A DNA stretch of 64,000 nucleotides from Cyanobacteria bacterium FACHB-63 (GTDB taxonomy: Bacteria > Cyanobacteriota > Cyanobacteriia > Leptolyngbyales > Leptolyngbyaceae), in the NCBI GenBank assembly GCA_014695255.1, contig JACJNX010000061.1:124001-188000 (forward strand), in the 5' to 3' direction. Numbering within the stretch: position 1 is the first letter of the stretch; each line of letters begins with the position of its first letter. Position numbers and translations under genes: made by a program. Shown in pieces: positions 55,849 to 64,000 of the stretch. The notes under the pieces were generated by a model. The model did not search any database and had not been told where the DNA came from. It worked only from the letters and a program-made list of their open reading frames with translations.

Positions 55849-56295
55849 TTAGGTTTGAATCGGGTCTGTACTCGGTGGATGACGTCCGATCGTTTTATCT
55901 GCTTCTCGAATATTGATGACTCGCGCTCGATTCAGTGTTAAAGCCGCAACAGTAGCGCGTCCAATAGCAGTTAAACTGATGATTATGAGTCCGTCTGCTG
56001 ACCAAATGAAATGATTACTCCATAGATCGTGACGGGGATTAAATAAAGAAACAAGTTGCTCGGTTTGTGGATCAATAGCACTCGTTTGATTGGTTTTCCG
56101 GCGATTGCAGTGGAAACAAGCTAGCGCAAGATTATCTAGCTCATCAGTTCCACCTTGAACAACAGGAAGCAGATGATCGATCGTGAAAGGAACGTATTGC
56201 CATTGCTCAGAAGCATGACAGTATTCACAAAGAAAGTTAGCGCGAGTACGCACTTGCTGCTGAATTTCGGCAGCAAGCTTTCGACGGGAAGACAT
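55849..56295 (-). CDS. HNH endonuclease
   Basis: A 148-residue protein with the HNH/zinc motif: CEYCH with Cys23 and Cys26, IDHLLPVVQGG with Asp40 and His41, DELDNLAL with Asn55 and CFHCNRRK with Cys60 and Cys63. The C-terminal half (LVSLFNPRHDLWSNHFIWS, then TAIGRATVAALTLNRARVI) is typical of cyanobacterial stand-alone HNH proteins. The start codon directly follows the TAA of the small upstream gene, so the pair is co-translated. DNA target unknown. Confidence 0.9.
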   Translation of the reverse strand: MSSRRKLAAEIQQQVRTRANFLCEYCHASEQWQYVPFTIDHLLPVVQGGTDELDNLALACFHCNRRKTNQTSAIDPQTEQLVSLFNPRHDLWSNHFIWSADGLIIISLTAIGRATVAALTLNRARVINIREADKTIGRHPPSTDPIQT

Positions 56296-56565
56296 TTAGG
56301 CGGATTGCTTCAAATAGAGGTTGCGAATCGTGCGATTGACAAAGCTTAAGTAATCGTCGATCGCTTCATAGTGATCAAGTTCCTGATTTTCCTCTAGAGT
56401 AAGGCTCTCGATTTGCTGTTTGTCGAGTAAGGTTTCAATGCGGCTCTGGACGAGACTTGAAGCCTTGAAGATGGGAACGCCTTCGGCTAGCTCGATCTTG
56501 ACAGCTCCTTCGATCGGGAATGTAACCGGAAGATTTTGCAAAGTTGGCAGCAGATTAGAAGTCAT
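56296..56565 (-). CDS. Small partner protein of the HNH endonuclease
   Basis: An 89-residue protein, MTSNLLPTLQNLPVTFPIEG then VQSRIETLLDKQQIESLTLEENQELDHYEAIDDYLSFVNRTIRNL. It is acidic and helical. Its stop is immediately followed by the HNH start (TAA-ATG, no gap). I recall similar small genes before HNH genes in cyanobacteria. An antitoxin-like or targeting role is possible but unproven. Confidence 0.75.
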   Translation of the reverse strand: MTSNLLPTLQNLPVTFPIEGAVKIELAEGVPIFKASSLVQSRIETLLDKQQIESLTLEENQELDHYEAIDDYLSFVNRTIRNLYLKQSA

Positions 56566-56653
56566 AGAGTTCCGAATTATCGCAGTTCTTTTATTCTCAC
56601 GTATCTGTGATTTGCCTTACAAATGATATTGGGATTGCACTAGTCGCCAAGCC

Positions 56654-57925
56654 CTACAGCACTTCTCGTCTCAAATAAGGCTGCAATGCTTCCGGGACTT
56701 TCACCGTTCCATCTGCTTGCTGATAGTTCTCCAAAATCGCTGCCATTGTGCGTCCGACTGCCAATCCCGATCCATTCAGCGTATGCACAAACTGTGTTCC
56801 TTTCTGCCCTGCGCCCTTAAATCGAATATTGCCTCGACGGGCTTGGAAGTCAATAAAGTTCGAGCAGCTTGAGATTTCGCGATACGTTCCCGCAGATGGG
56901 AGCCACACTTCGAGGTCATAACATTTAGCGGCTCCAAATCCTAAGTCCCCAGTGCAAAGCTCGATCGTTCGATACGGCAGTTTCAACGCCTCTAGAATCG
57001 CTTCTGCATTTCGCACCAAGCTTTGATGTTCCTGCTCAGAAGTTTCAGGATGCACTAGCTTCACCAACTCAACTTTATTGAATTGATGCAATCGAATTAA
57101 ACCGCGTGTATCTCTGCCGTAGCTGCCTGCCTCACGACGAAAACAAGGTGTATAGGCACAGTGATGAATTGGTAGTTGTTCAGCTGGAATGATCTCATCA
57201 CGGTATAAATTCGTGACCGGGACTTCCGCAGTCGGAGCTAGCCACAAATCATCGTCAGAGCATTTGAAGCTTTCTTCAGCAAATTTGGGTAATTGTCCGG
57301 TTGCAGTCATCGATCGAGAGTTAATCAACACTGGAGGCAGCACTTCAACATAACCTGCCGCAATCTGCTGATCCAACATAAATTGAATCAATGCTCGCTC
57401 TAATGCCGCTCCCGCACCCATCAGAATTACAAAGCGGCTCTGAGCAATTTTAGTCGCTCGTTCTGTGTTGAAAATTCCAAGCTTCTCAGCAATCTCGTAA
57501 TGTGGCAGAACCTCGATCGACGACTTAAACTCATCGCCCCATCGCTTCACCTCAACATTCTCGGTTTCGTCTTTCCCGATTGGAGTCGTCTCGCTCGGCA
57601 AATTCGGAAACGTCAACAACAGCGTTTCAATCTGGTCGCGAATTTCCTTTTCTCGCGGCTCTAGCTCGCTCAGTTTCGCCTTGAGTGCATTTCCTTCATC
57701 TCGGAGCGGTTGAACTTCTGGATTTTTCGGATCAGCTTTCATCATCTGACCGACCAGTTTCCCAATCTCATTACTTCGGGCTTGGAGTTGCGATCGCTCA
57801 ACCTCTAACTCGCGACGCTGCTGATCGAGCGAAGCGATCGCAGAAATGTCGTAGTTACCCCCGCGCTGATTCAGCTTGGTTTGCACAAGGTCAGGATTTT
57901 CACGAATTAGCTTCAGGTCAAGCAC
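56654..57925 (-). CDS. serS: Seryl-tRNA synthetase
   Basis: A 423-residue class II synthetase that charges tRNA-Ser. The N-terminal coiled-coil arm ([20 protein letters not shown], then [15 protein letters not shown]) binds the tRNA; the class II motifs follow, with [58 protein letters not shown] and the C-terminal [19 protein letters not shown]. It is divergent from the phycocyanin operon, with a 677-base gap. Confidence 0.97.
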   Translation of the reverse strand: MLDLKLIRENPDLVQTKLNQRGGNYDISAIASLDQQRRELEVERSQLQARSNEIGKLVGQMMKADPKNPEVQPLRDEGNALKAKLSELEPREKEIRDQIETLLLTFPNLPSETTPIGKDETENVEVKRWGDEFKSSIEVLPHYEIAEKLGIFNTERATKIAQSRFVILMGAGAALERALIQFMLDQQIAAGYVEVLPPVLINSRSMTATGQLPKFAEESFKCSDDDLWLAPTAEVPVTNLYRDEIIPAEQLPIHHCAYTPCFRREAGSYGRDTRGLIRLHQFNKVELVKLVHPETSEQEHQSLVRNAEAILEALKLPYRTIELCTGDLGFGAAKCYDLEVWLPSAGTYREISSCSNFIDFQARRGNIRFKGAGQKGTQFVHTLNGSGLAVGRTMAAILENYQQADGTVKVPEALQPYLRREVL

Positions 57926-58602
57926 GATACAACATCCAAAACGATAATTTTTCGGGCAAAAACGCCCAACAACCAGGATACATCGACATTGTAGAGATGA
58001 ATCGAGGAAGCCGGAGCGCGATCGTACCCTTAAGCACTAAATCAGTCTTAACAAAGCGAAACTAATATCTCGATAAATATCTCAATCATTTGTTACAGAC
58101 TTGAGTTTTGCTTCTACCCCTGACAAGTTCTACATATCAATCAGCGAAGCACTTCTAAGAATCTTAAGAAATCATTAACTTAAACAAACTACACACTTGT
58201 TGCTTAAATCTTCTCAGCAAATCGGGTAAATCTTAGCCTTGATCCCGCTAAATCCCTGATTTAGCAACACTTTCACCATATATTTCGTTGAGTGTGATAC
58301 AAATCAATAACTTGTAACAAAATCAGACGCTACAGCATTGTATAAAAGGAAATCGAAGGGGAAAACAACAAAACAAACCCGCTTAAAACGCCATCTGAAA
58401 TAGGGTTCGCACTTTCTCATAGAAATGTGACAGTCTCTCAGATTTCTAATAAAACTCAACATATCGAGTTTTTTGAGAAGCGTCCTTAACTCAGAGCGTG
58501 GGGTTTTCTTCCCTCAAGTCCATCAACCCTCCAAATGGCTTCAGAAACACCTTCCAGTTCTGAACCAAATCGAACTCATACCCAGTTTTTAGGAGAATTC
58601 CA
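57926..58602 (+). promoter_or_regulatory. Phycocyanin promoter and leader region
   Basis: A 677-base gap between divergent serS and cpcB. TATAAA (58342-58347) is a candidate -10 box, though no good -35 lies upstream; it would give a leader of about 250 bases, a length usual for cpc transcripts. Hairpins are at 58247-58265 (GCTAAAT with ATTTAGC) and 58451-58472 (AAAACTC with GAGTTTT, followed by T). The ribosome site AGGAG lies about eight bases before the cpcB ATG. Light or nitrogen control through this leader is likely from what is known of cpc genes. Confidence 0.6.
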
Positions 58603-59121
58603 ATGTTAGATGCATTCGCAAAGGTGGTCTCTCAGGCTGACGCTAAAGGCGAATTCCTGAGCGCTGGTCAACTCGATGCCCTGACCGCAATGGTTCGTGA
58701 CGGCAACAAGCGCTTGGACGTTGTTAACCGCGTCACCAGCAATGCTTCCACCATCGTTGCTAACGCAGCTCGCGCATTGTTTGAAGAGCAACCCCAACTC
58801 ATCGCACCCGGCGGTAACGCTTACACCAACCGTCGCATGGCTGCTTGTCTGCGCGACATGGAAATTATCTTGCGCTATGTAACCTATGCCGCCATCGCTG
58901 GTGATGCTAGTGTTCTCGACGATCGCTGCTTGAACGGTCTGCGTGAAACCTACCAAGCATTGGGCGTTCCCGGTGGCTCCGTTGCTGCTGGTGTTGCCAA
59001 GATGAAAGATGCTGCGATCGCAATTGCGAATGACCCCAACGGTATCACCAAGGGTGACTGCAGCTCGTTGATGTCTGAATTGGCTAGCTACTTTGATCGC
59101 GCTGCTGCTGCAGTTGCGTAA
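58603..59121 (+). CDS. cpcB: C-phycocyanin beta subunit
   Basis: The rod phycobiliprotein beta chain, 172 residues. Phycocyanobilin attaches at Cys82 (MAACLRDME) and Cys153 (GDCSSLM). Asn72 in GGNAYTNRR is the residue usually methylated. The globin-like helices and the N-terminal [12 protein letters not shown] are standard. It pairs with cpcA, stacked in hexamers around linker proteins, and passes light energy to the core. AGGAG lies upstream of the start. Confidence 0.98.
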   Translation: MLDAFAKVVSQADAKGEFLSAGQLDALTAMVRDGNKRLDVVNRVTSNASTIVANAARALFEEQPQLIAPGGNAYTNRRMAACLRDMEIILRYVTYAAIAGDASVLDDRCLNGLRETYQALGVPGGSVAAGVAKMKDAAIAIANDPNGITKGDCSSLMSELASYFDRAAAAVA

Positions 59122-59227
59122 ATTTCTAGCGCAATCTCCTTTGCTATTTGCCGATTGCATCGGGACAATAGCAAAAATCCAAACTTTACTTTTTTCTTAA
59201 CGATAAACCCAAAGGGAGAGACCAACA

Positions 59228-59716
59228 ATGAAGACCCCGATTACTGAAGCGATCGCTGCTGCTGATACCCAAGGACGTTTCCTGAGCAACGCTGAAATGC
59301 ACCAAGTGTATGGACGCTTCGAGCGCGCTGCTGCTGCAATGGAAGCTGCACGTGCCTTGACCAACAACGCTCAAAAGTTGACCGACGGTGCTGCAAATGC
59401 GGTTTACCAAAAGTTTCCTTACACCACCCAAATGCAAGGAAACAACTTCGCAGCAGATGCTCGTGGTAAAGCAAAATGCTCCCGTGACATCGGCTACTAC
59501 CTCCGCATGGTGACCTACTGCTTGGTCGCTGGTGGAACGGGTCCGATGGACGAGTACCTCGTTGCTGGTTTGGCTGAAATCAACAGCACCTTTGATCTGT
59601 CTCCCAGCTGGTACGTTGAAGCTTTGAAGCACATCAAAGCGAACCATGGTTTGGGCGGACAAGCCTCGGTTGAAGCGAACGCTTACATCGACTACGCGAT
59701 CAACGCTCTGAGCTAA
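59228..59716 (+). CDS. cpcA: C-phycocyanin alpha subunit
   Basis: The rod phycobiliprotein alpha chain, 162 residues, with one phycocyanobilin at Cys84 ([13 protein letters not shown]). [19 protein letters not shown] at the start and [10 protein letters not shown], then [17 protein letters not shown] near the end are standard. The single attachment site and the neighbouring cpcE/cpcF lyase genes fit phycocyanin, not phycoerythrocyanin. The start has GGGAGAG upstream, 106 bases after cpcB. Confidence 0.98.
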   Translation: MKTPITEAIAAADTQGRFLSNAEMHQVYGRFERAAAAMEAARALTNNAQKLTDGAANAVYQKFPYTTQMQGNNFAADARGKAKCSRDIGYYLRMVTYCLVAGGTGPMDEYLVAGLAEINSTFDLSPSWYVEALKHIKANHGLGGQASVEANAYIDYAINALS

Positions 59717-59724
59717 CATCGCCT

Positions 59725-59783
59725 TGCCCGGAAAGGTATGCGGTTCGCTGGCAGATGCTGGCTATTGTTTACTCTTCCGGGCA
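59725..59783 (+). terminator. Hairpin between cpcA and cpcC, probable attenuator
   Basis: TGCCCGGAA (59725-59733) and TTCCGGGCA (59775-59783) form a 9-bp perfect stem with a 41-base loop, followed by TTGTTTT. It begins nine bases after the cpcA stop. It would let most transcripts end after cpcBA or protect their 3' end. Confidence 0.6.
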
Positions 59784-59908
59784 TTGTTTTATCAAAATTC
59801 GGGTTGGCGATCGGCGATCGGGATTGCTCATAAGCCTGATGGCTGGACGCTGACGCAGTTTGAGTCTGTAGAATTACGTTCGCCGTTGACTTTGGAGAAC
59901 TCGATACA

Positions 59909-60772
59909 ATGGCTATTACAGCAGCAGCGGGGCGGCTTGGAACCGCGCCTTTCCAGGAAACTTCCAAGGTGGAACTTCGCCAGCCTTGGTCAGAAGGTGA
60001 TGTAGAAGCAGTGGTTCGTGCGACTTATCGTCAGGTGTTGGGCAACGATTACCTGATGAAGTCTGAGCGATTGACAGGGGCAGAGTCGCTGTTACGCAAC
60101 GGAAAAATCACGGTCAGAGAATTTGTCCGCATCGTCGCAAAATCAGAACTATATAAAGAGAAGTTTTTGTATAACAACTTCCAAACGAGAACGATCGAAC
60201 TGAATCATAAGCATTTGCTCGGTCGTGCTCCGTTTGATGAAGCCGCAGTAATTGAACACTTGGATATTTATCAAAACCAAGGGTTTGATGCTGAGATCGA
60301 TTCTTACATTGACTCGGAAGAATACGAAGCCAACTTTGGCGACAATGTTGTGCCGTACTACCGGGGCTTCCAGTATGAGACTGGCGCAAGAACGATCGGC
60401 TTTACCAACATGTTCAAGCTGTATCGCGGGTACGCGAACAGCGATCGCGCTCAATCTGGTGGCAGCAACACCCGCTTAGCACGTAACCTGGCACGAAACG
60501 AGGCTTCGACGATCACGCAGCCCTCTCAAGCAAGCGGCGGCTGGGCACACTTTAGCGCTTCCAGTGATATCGCACCGAAGAAGGCGCTCGGTGGTTCGTA
60601 TGGCGAAAGTGGTCGGATCTATCGGCTTGAAGTTGCTGGCATTTTAGGCGCTGGCTACCCGAAAGTGCGTCGCTCCAGCACCGCTTATCTGCTTCCTTAC
60701 GAACAACTGTTGCCGAAGATGCAGCAGATTCACCGCACGGGCGGAAGAATCGTGAGCGTTACACCCGCGTAG
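59909..60772 (+). CDS. cpcC: Phycobilisome rod linker, phycocyanin-associated
   Basis: A 287-residue rod linker. The N-terminal phycobilisome linker domain (about residues 20-150; [41 protein letters not shown], then [16 protein letters not shown]) sits inside a phycocyanin hexamer. The C-terminal CpcD-like domain (about 230-286; [18 protein letters not shown] to [11 protein letters not shown]) joins to the next hexamer. It organises rod length and energy flow. GGAG lies 11 bases upstream of the start. Confidence 0.95.
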   Translation: MAITAAAGRLGTAPFQETSKVELRQPWSEGDVEAVVRATYRQVLGNDYLMKSERLTGAESLLRNGKITVREFVRIVAKSELYKEKFLYNNFQTRTIELNHKHLLGRAPFDEAAVIEHLDIYQNQGFDAEIDSYIDSEEYEANFGDNVVPYYRGFQYETGARTIGFTNMFKLYRGYANSDRAQSGGSNTRLARNLARNEASTITQPSQASGGWAHFSASSDIAPKKALGGSYGESGRIYRLEVAGILGAGYPKVRRSSTAYLLPYEQLLPKMQQIHRTGGRIVSVTPA

Positions 60773-60781
60773 ATTCCGCTG

Positions 60782-60814
60782 AATCGAGGATTAGTTGTCT
60801 AGTCCTCGATTTTT
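60782..60814 (+). terminator. Rho-independent terminator or attenuator between cpcC and cpcD
   Basis: AATCGAGGATTA (60782-60793) pairs with TAGTCCTCGATT (60800-60811), with one G-T pair, around GTTGTC, and is followed by a T run (60810-60814). It lies inside the operon, ten bases after the cpcC stop, so partial read-through is expected. Confidence 0.8.
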
Positions 60815-60841
60815 CACTTGCAATACAAGGAGTTTCAAATC

Positions 60842-61099
60842 ATGCTCGGTCAAACCGCCGTCGGAAGCGCCGCAACTACTCAATCGGGCGCTCGAATGTT
60901 CCGTTATGAAGTCGTCGGCTTGCGTCAGAACGACCAAACCGATCGCAACAACTATCAAATTCGCAACAGCGGCAGTGTGTTCCTTACCGTGCCCTACAAC
61001 CGTATGACCGAAGAGATGCAGCGGATTGCTCGCTTGGGTGGTCGCATCGTCAGCATTACCCCACTGACGCAATCCTCTACAGCCGCAGATAAAGAGTAA
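60842..61099 (+). CDS. cpcD: Phycobilisome rod-capping linker
   Basis: An 85-residue linker made of one CpcD domain (MFRYEVVGLRQNDQTDRNNY, then VPYNRMTEEMQRIARLGGRIVSITPL). CpcD caps the outer end of the rods and limits their length. The start at 60842 is used, with AAGGAG about ten bases upstream; an in-frame ATG at 60818 lies before that site. Confidence 0.95.
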   Translation: MLGQTAVGSAATTQSGARMFRYEVVGLRQNDQTDRNNYQIRNSGSVFLTVPYNRMTEEMQRIARLGGRIVSITPLTQSSTAADKE

Positions 61100-61125
61100 G
61101 CCAACCTTAACCTCATCGAACTATC

Positions 61126-61959
61126 GTGCTGGAATCTACGTCCGACTTTGAATCGTCATCTGAAGCATTAGGAGCCGAACCGTTAACGGTAGAGCAAGCG
61201 ATCGCAAATTTATCCAGTTCCGATACCAGTTTGCGGTACTACGCAGCTTGGTGGCTGGGCAAATTTCAGGTGCAAGATTCGAGCGCGGTAGATGCCTTGA
61301 TTTTGGCGCTAGAAGATGAGGACGATCGCACCGAAATGGGCGGCTACCCGTTGCGGCGCAATGCAGCGCGGGCATTGGGGAAATTAGGCGATCGTCGAGC
61401 GGTTCCTGGGCTGACTCGCTGCCTTGAGTGTGATGACTTTTACGTACGGGAGTCAGCGGCTCAAGCCCTGGGATTGCTCGGTGATTCGTCTTGCGTTCCT
61501 CAATTAATGGCGTTACTGGAAGGTGGCATCGAGGTTGCACAGTTCGTTCCTGATCGTCCGCATTTGGTGCAGCCCGTTGAGGCAGTGCTAGAAGCGTTGG
61601 GCGCATTAGAAGCGACGGAAGCGATCGATCTGGTTCGTCCGTTTCTCGATCATCCGGTGGCGCGAGTTCAATACGCTGCGGCGCGATCAATGTATCAGTT
61701 AACTCGCGATTCGGTTTACGGAGAGCAGTTGGTACAGGCGCTTCAGGGAAATGATGTGCAACTGAGACGATCGGCATTGGCGGATTTAGGCGCGATCGGG
61801 TATGTTCCGGCGGCTGACGCAATTGCCGCCGCTCCGGTAGAAAACAGCTTTAAGCTGCTGTCTTGTAAAGGCTTGCTCGATTACCATCTGCGGGAAACGG
61901 GCGATCCGATGTCTCCAGATGCCATCAAGCTCATGACCCTCATGGATCAATTATTGTGA
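61126..61959 (+). CDS. cpcE: Phycocyanobilin lyase subunit alpha
   Basis: CpcE forms with CpcF the lyase that attaches phycocyanobilin to Cys84 of CpcA. The 277-residue protein is made of HEAT/PBS-lyase repeats (LRYYAAWWLGKFQVQDSSAVDALI, then LRRNAARALGKLGDRRAVPGL, VRESAAQALGLLGDSSCVPQL). The start is GTG at 61126, 26 bases after cpcD, with no good ribosome site. The operon context fixes the call. Confidence 0.95.
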   Translation: MLESTSDFESSSEALGAEPLTVEQAIANLSSSDTSLRYYAAWWLGKFQVQDSSAVDALILALEDEDDRTEMGGYPLRRNAARALGKLGDRRAVPGLTRCLECDDFYVRESAAQALGLLGDSSCVPQLMALLEGGIEVAQFVPDRPHLVQPVEAVLEALGALEATEAIDLVRPFLDHPVARVQYAAARSMYQLTRDSVYGEQLVQALQGNDVQLRRSALADLGAIGYVPAADAIAAAPVENSFKLLSCKGLLDYHLRETGDPMSPDAIKLMTLMDQLL

Positions 61960-62029
61960 ACGGTAAGCGGTGATTCGGGAGCGAAGCCCTCGAACTTGAA
62001 TCGCCAAATTGCCCCCTCACGAGGACTCT

Positions 62030-62662
62030 ATGATTGCAACTGATCCCACAATTCAATCGTTGATTCAAGCGGTCGAAGCCGCAGACTCTCCTGCCAAATT
62101 GGTTGGAGCCGTTCGCGCTTTGGCGCAAGCACGATCGACCGCAACCATACCGACGCTGATCCGCGCTCTTGGGTTTAACAATCCGGGTGCAGCATTAGCG
62201 GCGGTTTCTGGTTTAGTGGCGCTGGGTGAAGAAGCAGTGCCCGACTTGTTAGCGCAAATTGATGGCTATAACTACGGGGCAAGGGCTTATAGTTTACGAG
62301 CATTAGCAGCGATCGCTGACCCACGCGCCTTAGACGTATTGATTAAAGCGGCAGAAGCAGACTTTGCACCCAGCGTCCGGCGAGCAGCCATTAAAGGATT
62401 GGGACAACTCCGCTGGCAACAACTTGAACCCACAGAACGCGAATCAGCTCAGTCTCAAGCTTTGAAAACACTCTTGTTGGTTGCTCAGGATGCAGATTGG
62501 GCAAATCGCTATGCTGCGATCGTCGGTCTCCAAAGTTGGATCACTTCTGCGGATTTAATCAATCGATCTAGTGCGATCGATCAACTCGATCAGCTTGCTC
62601 AAACAGATCCGGATGGTGCGGTTCGAGCTAGAGCCACACTTGCGAAACAACACCTTGCTTAA
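62030..62662 (+). CDS. cpcF: Phycocyanobilin lyase subunit beta
   Basis: The partner of CpcE. The start at 62030 has GAGG five bases upstream (62021-62024); the TTG at 62009 would add seven residues. About 210 residues of HEAT repeats (IPTLIRALGFNNPGAALAAVSGLVALGEEAVPDLL, then VRRAAIKGLGQL). The NHCxGN motif of PecF isomerases is absent, which fits a plain lyase making phycocyanobilin adducts. Confidence 0.95.
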   Translation: MIATDPTIQSLIQAVEAADSPAKLVGAVRALAQARSTATIPTLIRALGFNNPGAALAAVSGLVALGEEAVPDLLAQIDGYNYGARAYSLRALAAIADPRALDVLIKAAEADFAPSVRRAAIKGLGQLRWQQLEPTERESAQSQALKTLLLVAQDADWANRYAAIVGLQSWITSADLINRSSAIDQLDQLAQTDPDGAVRARATLAKQHLA

Positions 62663-62680
62663 ACTTATTGGGTTTCTCTA

Positions 62681-63523
62681 ATGGCAATCCCACTTCTAAA
62701 CATTAATCCAAAAACTCAGAATCAGCGCGTTAATGGTTACGACGTGCTTGATGAAGATGATCCAGTGATTTATCGCCTTGCGGATGCACGATCGGCGGAA
62801 GATCTCGATCGTCTGATTTGGGCAGCCTATCGCCAGATTTTTGCGGAACACCTCATTCTCAAAAGTCACCGTCAGGTCAACCTAGAATCGCAATTACGCA
62901 ACCGTAGGATCAGCGTTGCTGATTTCATGCGCGGGTTGGGTAAGTCGGACGTTTATCGCGAATTGGTTGCTGACGCAAACTCGAACTATCGCTTAGTTGA
63001 TATCACCCTGAAGCGCTTTCTGGGACGGGCTTCTTATGGTCAGGATGAGCAGATCGCAAAATCGATCGTCATCGCCACCAGAGGCTTACATGGCTTCATC
63101 GATGACATTGTGGATAGCGAAGAATACCGCGAGAACTTTGGCGATGACATTGTGCCGTATCAGCGTCGTCGCTTAGAAGGTCGTCCGTTTAACTTGACCA
63201 ATCCACGCTACGGCGACTTCTGGCGCAATCGGCTTTTAGAACGTGAATTGGCGACTCGTTCTTACTATCAAGTTCGCAGCTACAATGCTGGCGACCTGGA
63301 TAAAACAGTGATTCGTCAAGCGATTCCGTTTGCGTTCTTGAACATGGCGCAAGGCATGAGTACGCCGCACCTCGATACGCAACGTCATGTGGCAAGAGCA
63401 ACATCGAGCGCGATTCAAGTGCCCGATTCAAGCCGTGAAGCTGCTGCGGTAACGAAGCCGACCGTGAGCCGCCCGAAGGTTAATTTGCCGTATAGCTATC
63501 TTCCCAGCACTCCGAGAGTTTAG
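62681..63523 (+). CDS. cpcG: Phycobilisome rod-core linker
   Basis: A 280-residue rod-core linker. The start AIPLLNINPKTQNQRVNGYDV is typical of CpcG. The linker domain (about 25-160; IWAAYRQIFAEHLILKSHR, then LRNRRISVADFMRGLGKSDVYRELV, DSEEYRENFGDDIVPYQRR) holds the core-facing phycocyanin hexamer; the rest reaches the allophycocyanin core. A second cpcG begins at 63943. Confidence 0.94.
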   Translation: MAIPLLNINPKTQNQRVNGYDVLDEDDPVIYRLADARSAEDLDRLIWAAYRQIFAEHLILKSHRQVNLESQLRNRRISVADFMRGLGKSDVYRELVADANSNYRLVDITLKRFLGRASYGQDEQIAKSIVIATRGLHGFIDDIVDSEEYRENFGDDIVPYQRRRLEGRPFNLTNPRYGDFWRNRLLERELATRSYYQVRSYNAGDLDKTVIRQAIPFAFLNMAQGMSTPHLDTQRHVARATSSAIQVPDSSREAAAVTKPTVSRPKVNLPYSYLPSTPRV

Positions 63524-63942
63524 GGCGTGTGTTAAAACCTTCTCGTCGATGCGCTGTCCCGCCTTGAAATGAATTTCGGGCTAGTCGGCGAAAGTCTACT
63601 TCAGTAGACTCAGAACTCGTTGCAGCCTCTTAATCCGTTTTAACGGACTTTCTCTCGTTAGCCCGAAATTCTATTTCAGGGCGGGCATGAACGCAGCGAA
63701 GGAGGTTTAAAGCACATCCTAATTTAGAGTTTCGGGAAAGCACGATCGCGAAACGTCTCTAGCTTGAACTCGATGAATCTTTCCGCTTCGGAATAAGCGG
63801 CTTCTGCCCCCTAAATCCCCACGAGTGGGGGACTTTGAAATTAGAGTTTTGGCTCGAAGTTCCCTATTTGGGGGACTTAGGGGCTTCTCCGAATTCAAAA
63901 CCGAAGCGAACCCCGCTATCAATTCTTTACCCTTGATTTACC
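63524..63942. repeat. Gap between cpcG copies with structured repeats
   Basis: This 419-base gap has no gene. At 63558-63685 outer arms CCCGCC...TTTCGGGCTA (63558-63583) and TAGCCCGAAATT...GGGCGGG (63659-63685) enclose two inner hairpins, AGTCTACT with AGTAGACT (63593-63610) and TCCGTT with AACGGA (63634-63647), a cloverleaf-like repeat. At 63806-63884 lies a second copy of the CCCCCTAAATCCCC element found at 17107-17212. No promoter for the second cpcG is clear. Confidence 0.75.
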
Positions 63943-64000
63943 ATGTCGATCCCTCTACTTGAGTACAAGCCCTCCTCGCAGAATCAGCGAGTTGATGGGT
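63943..64000 (+). CDS. cpcG: Second rod-core linker, 3' end outside window
   Basis: The frame MSIPLLEYKPSSQNQRVDG runs to the window edge. It is clearly like the first cpcG (AIPLLNINPKTQNQRVNG), so it is a tandem paralogue cut off after 19 residues. Many cyanobacteria have two to four cpcG copies that build different phycobilisome types. The number of further copies cannot be seen here. Confidence 0.9.
   Translation, partial: MSIPLLEYKPSSQNQRVDG

Noticed and set aside
58606-59719. Long minus-strand open frames opposite cpcB and cpcA (184 and 177 residues)
   Set aside because: They arise from the biased codon use of the highly expressed cpc genes; no ribosome site or family-like sequence.
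61136-61822. 228-residue Pro/Arg-rich minus-strand frame opposite cpcE
   Set aside because: Composition and frame fit a shadow of the HEAT-repeat gene.

Overview
The window is chromosomal DNA of a cyanobacterium. The clearest evidence is the phycocyanin operon at the right end (cpcB, cpcA, cpcC, cpcD, cpcE, cpcF, cpcG and the start of a second cpcG). Supporting evidence is a Psb32-like TPM protein, an SpkB-type kinase, an Omp85 protein with a proline-rich N-terminus, biosynthetic arginine decarboxylase, many GCGATCGC (HIP1) octamers and several short cyanobacterial hairpin repeats. The gene set resembles filamentous Leptolyngbya-type strains, but that placement is an inference.

Layout. 0-7 kb: envelope and export genes (a PEP-CTERM protein cut by the window edge, a proline-rich secreted protein, a Ser/Thr-rich secreted protein, an L,D-transpeptidase, Omp85), with a PPOX flavoprotein and a lipase-like hydrolase. 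7-17 kb: an isochorismatase-type hydrolase, an FG-GAP repeat protein, a cupin with a CocE-type hydrolase, a convergent FAD monooxygenase, aroA, an Eis-like acetyltransferase, and a TPR gene coupled to a secreted protein with an L,D-transpeptidase-like motif. 17-25 kb: glycogen and sugar-phosphate metabolism (pgm, glgP, a phosphoglycerate-mutase-like phosphatase), then an APC permease and a TspO-like protein. 25-32 kb: an unrecognised protein, an orphan TAXI-type binding lipoprotein, Psb32-like, DUF948 and YtxH membrane proteins and an SpkB-like kinase. 32-42 kb: tadA, a TPR kinase, gyrA, a TIGR01777 epimerase, speA with a lipoprotein phosphatase, ndk and a TerC protein.

42.3-42.9 kb is a gene-free stretch holding four exact TTTTCCACA boxes (cyanobacterial DnaA-box type) and several near matches, mostly in an 11-bp register. 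Genes on either side are transcribed mainly away from it. I interpret it as a candidate replication origin. To its right lie a DUF2811-like small protein, a stand-alone RecB/AddB-like Fe-S nuclease, a pseudokinase, a GH65 glycoside phosphorylase with DUF3598, a Uma2 protein, a serine hydrolase and aat.

52.9-57.9 kb carries serS, rseP, nth and rpsN on the minus strand. Between serS and rseP sit a Uma2 gene and a tightly coupled small protein/HNH endonuclease pair. 57.9-64 kb is the phycocyanin operon, with a long leader, hairpins between cpcA and cpcC and between cpcC and cpcD that fit graded expression, and structured repeats between the two cpcG copies. No tRNA, rRNA, CRISPR array, prophage or transposase gene was recognised.
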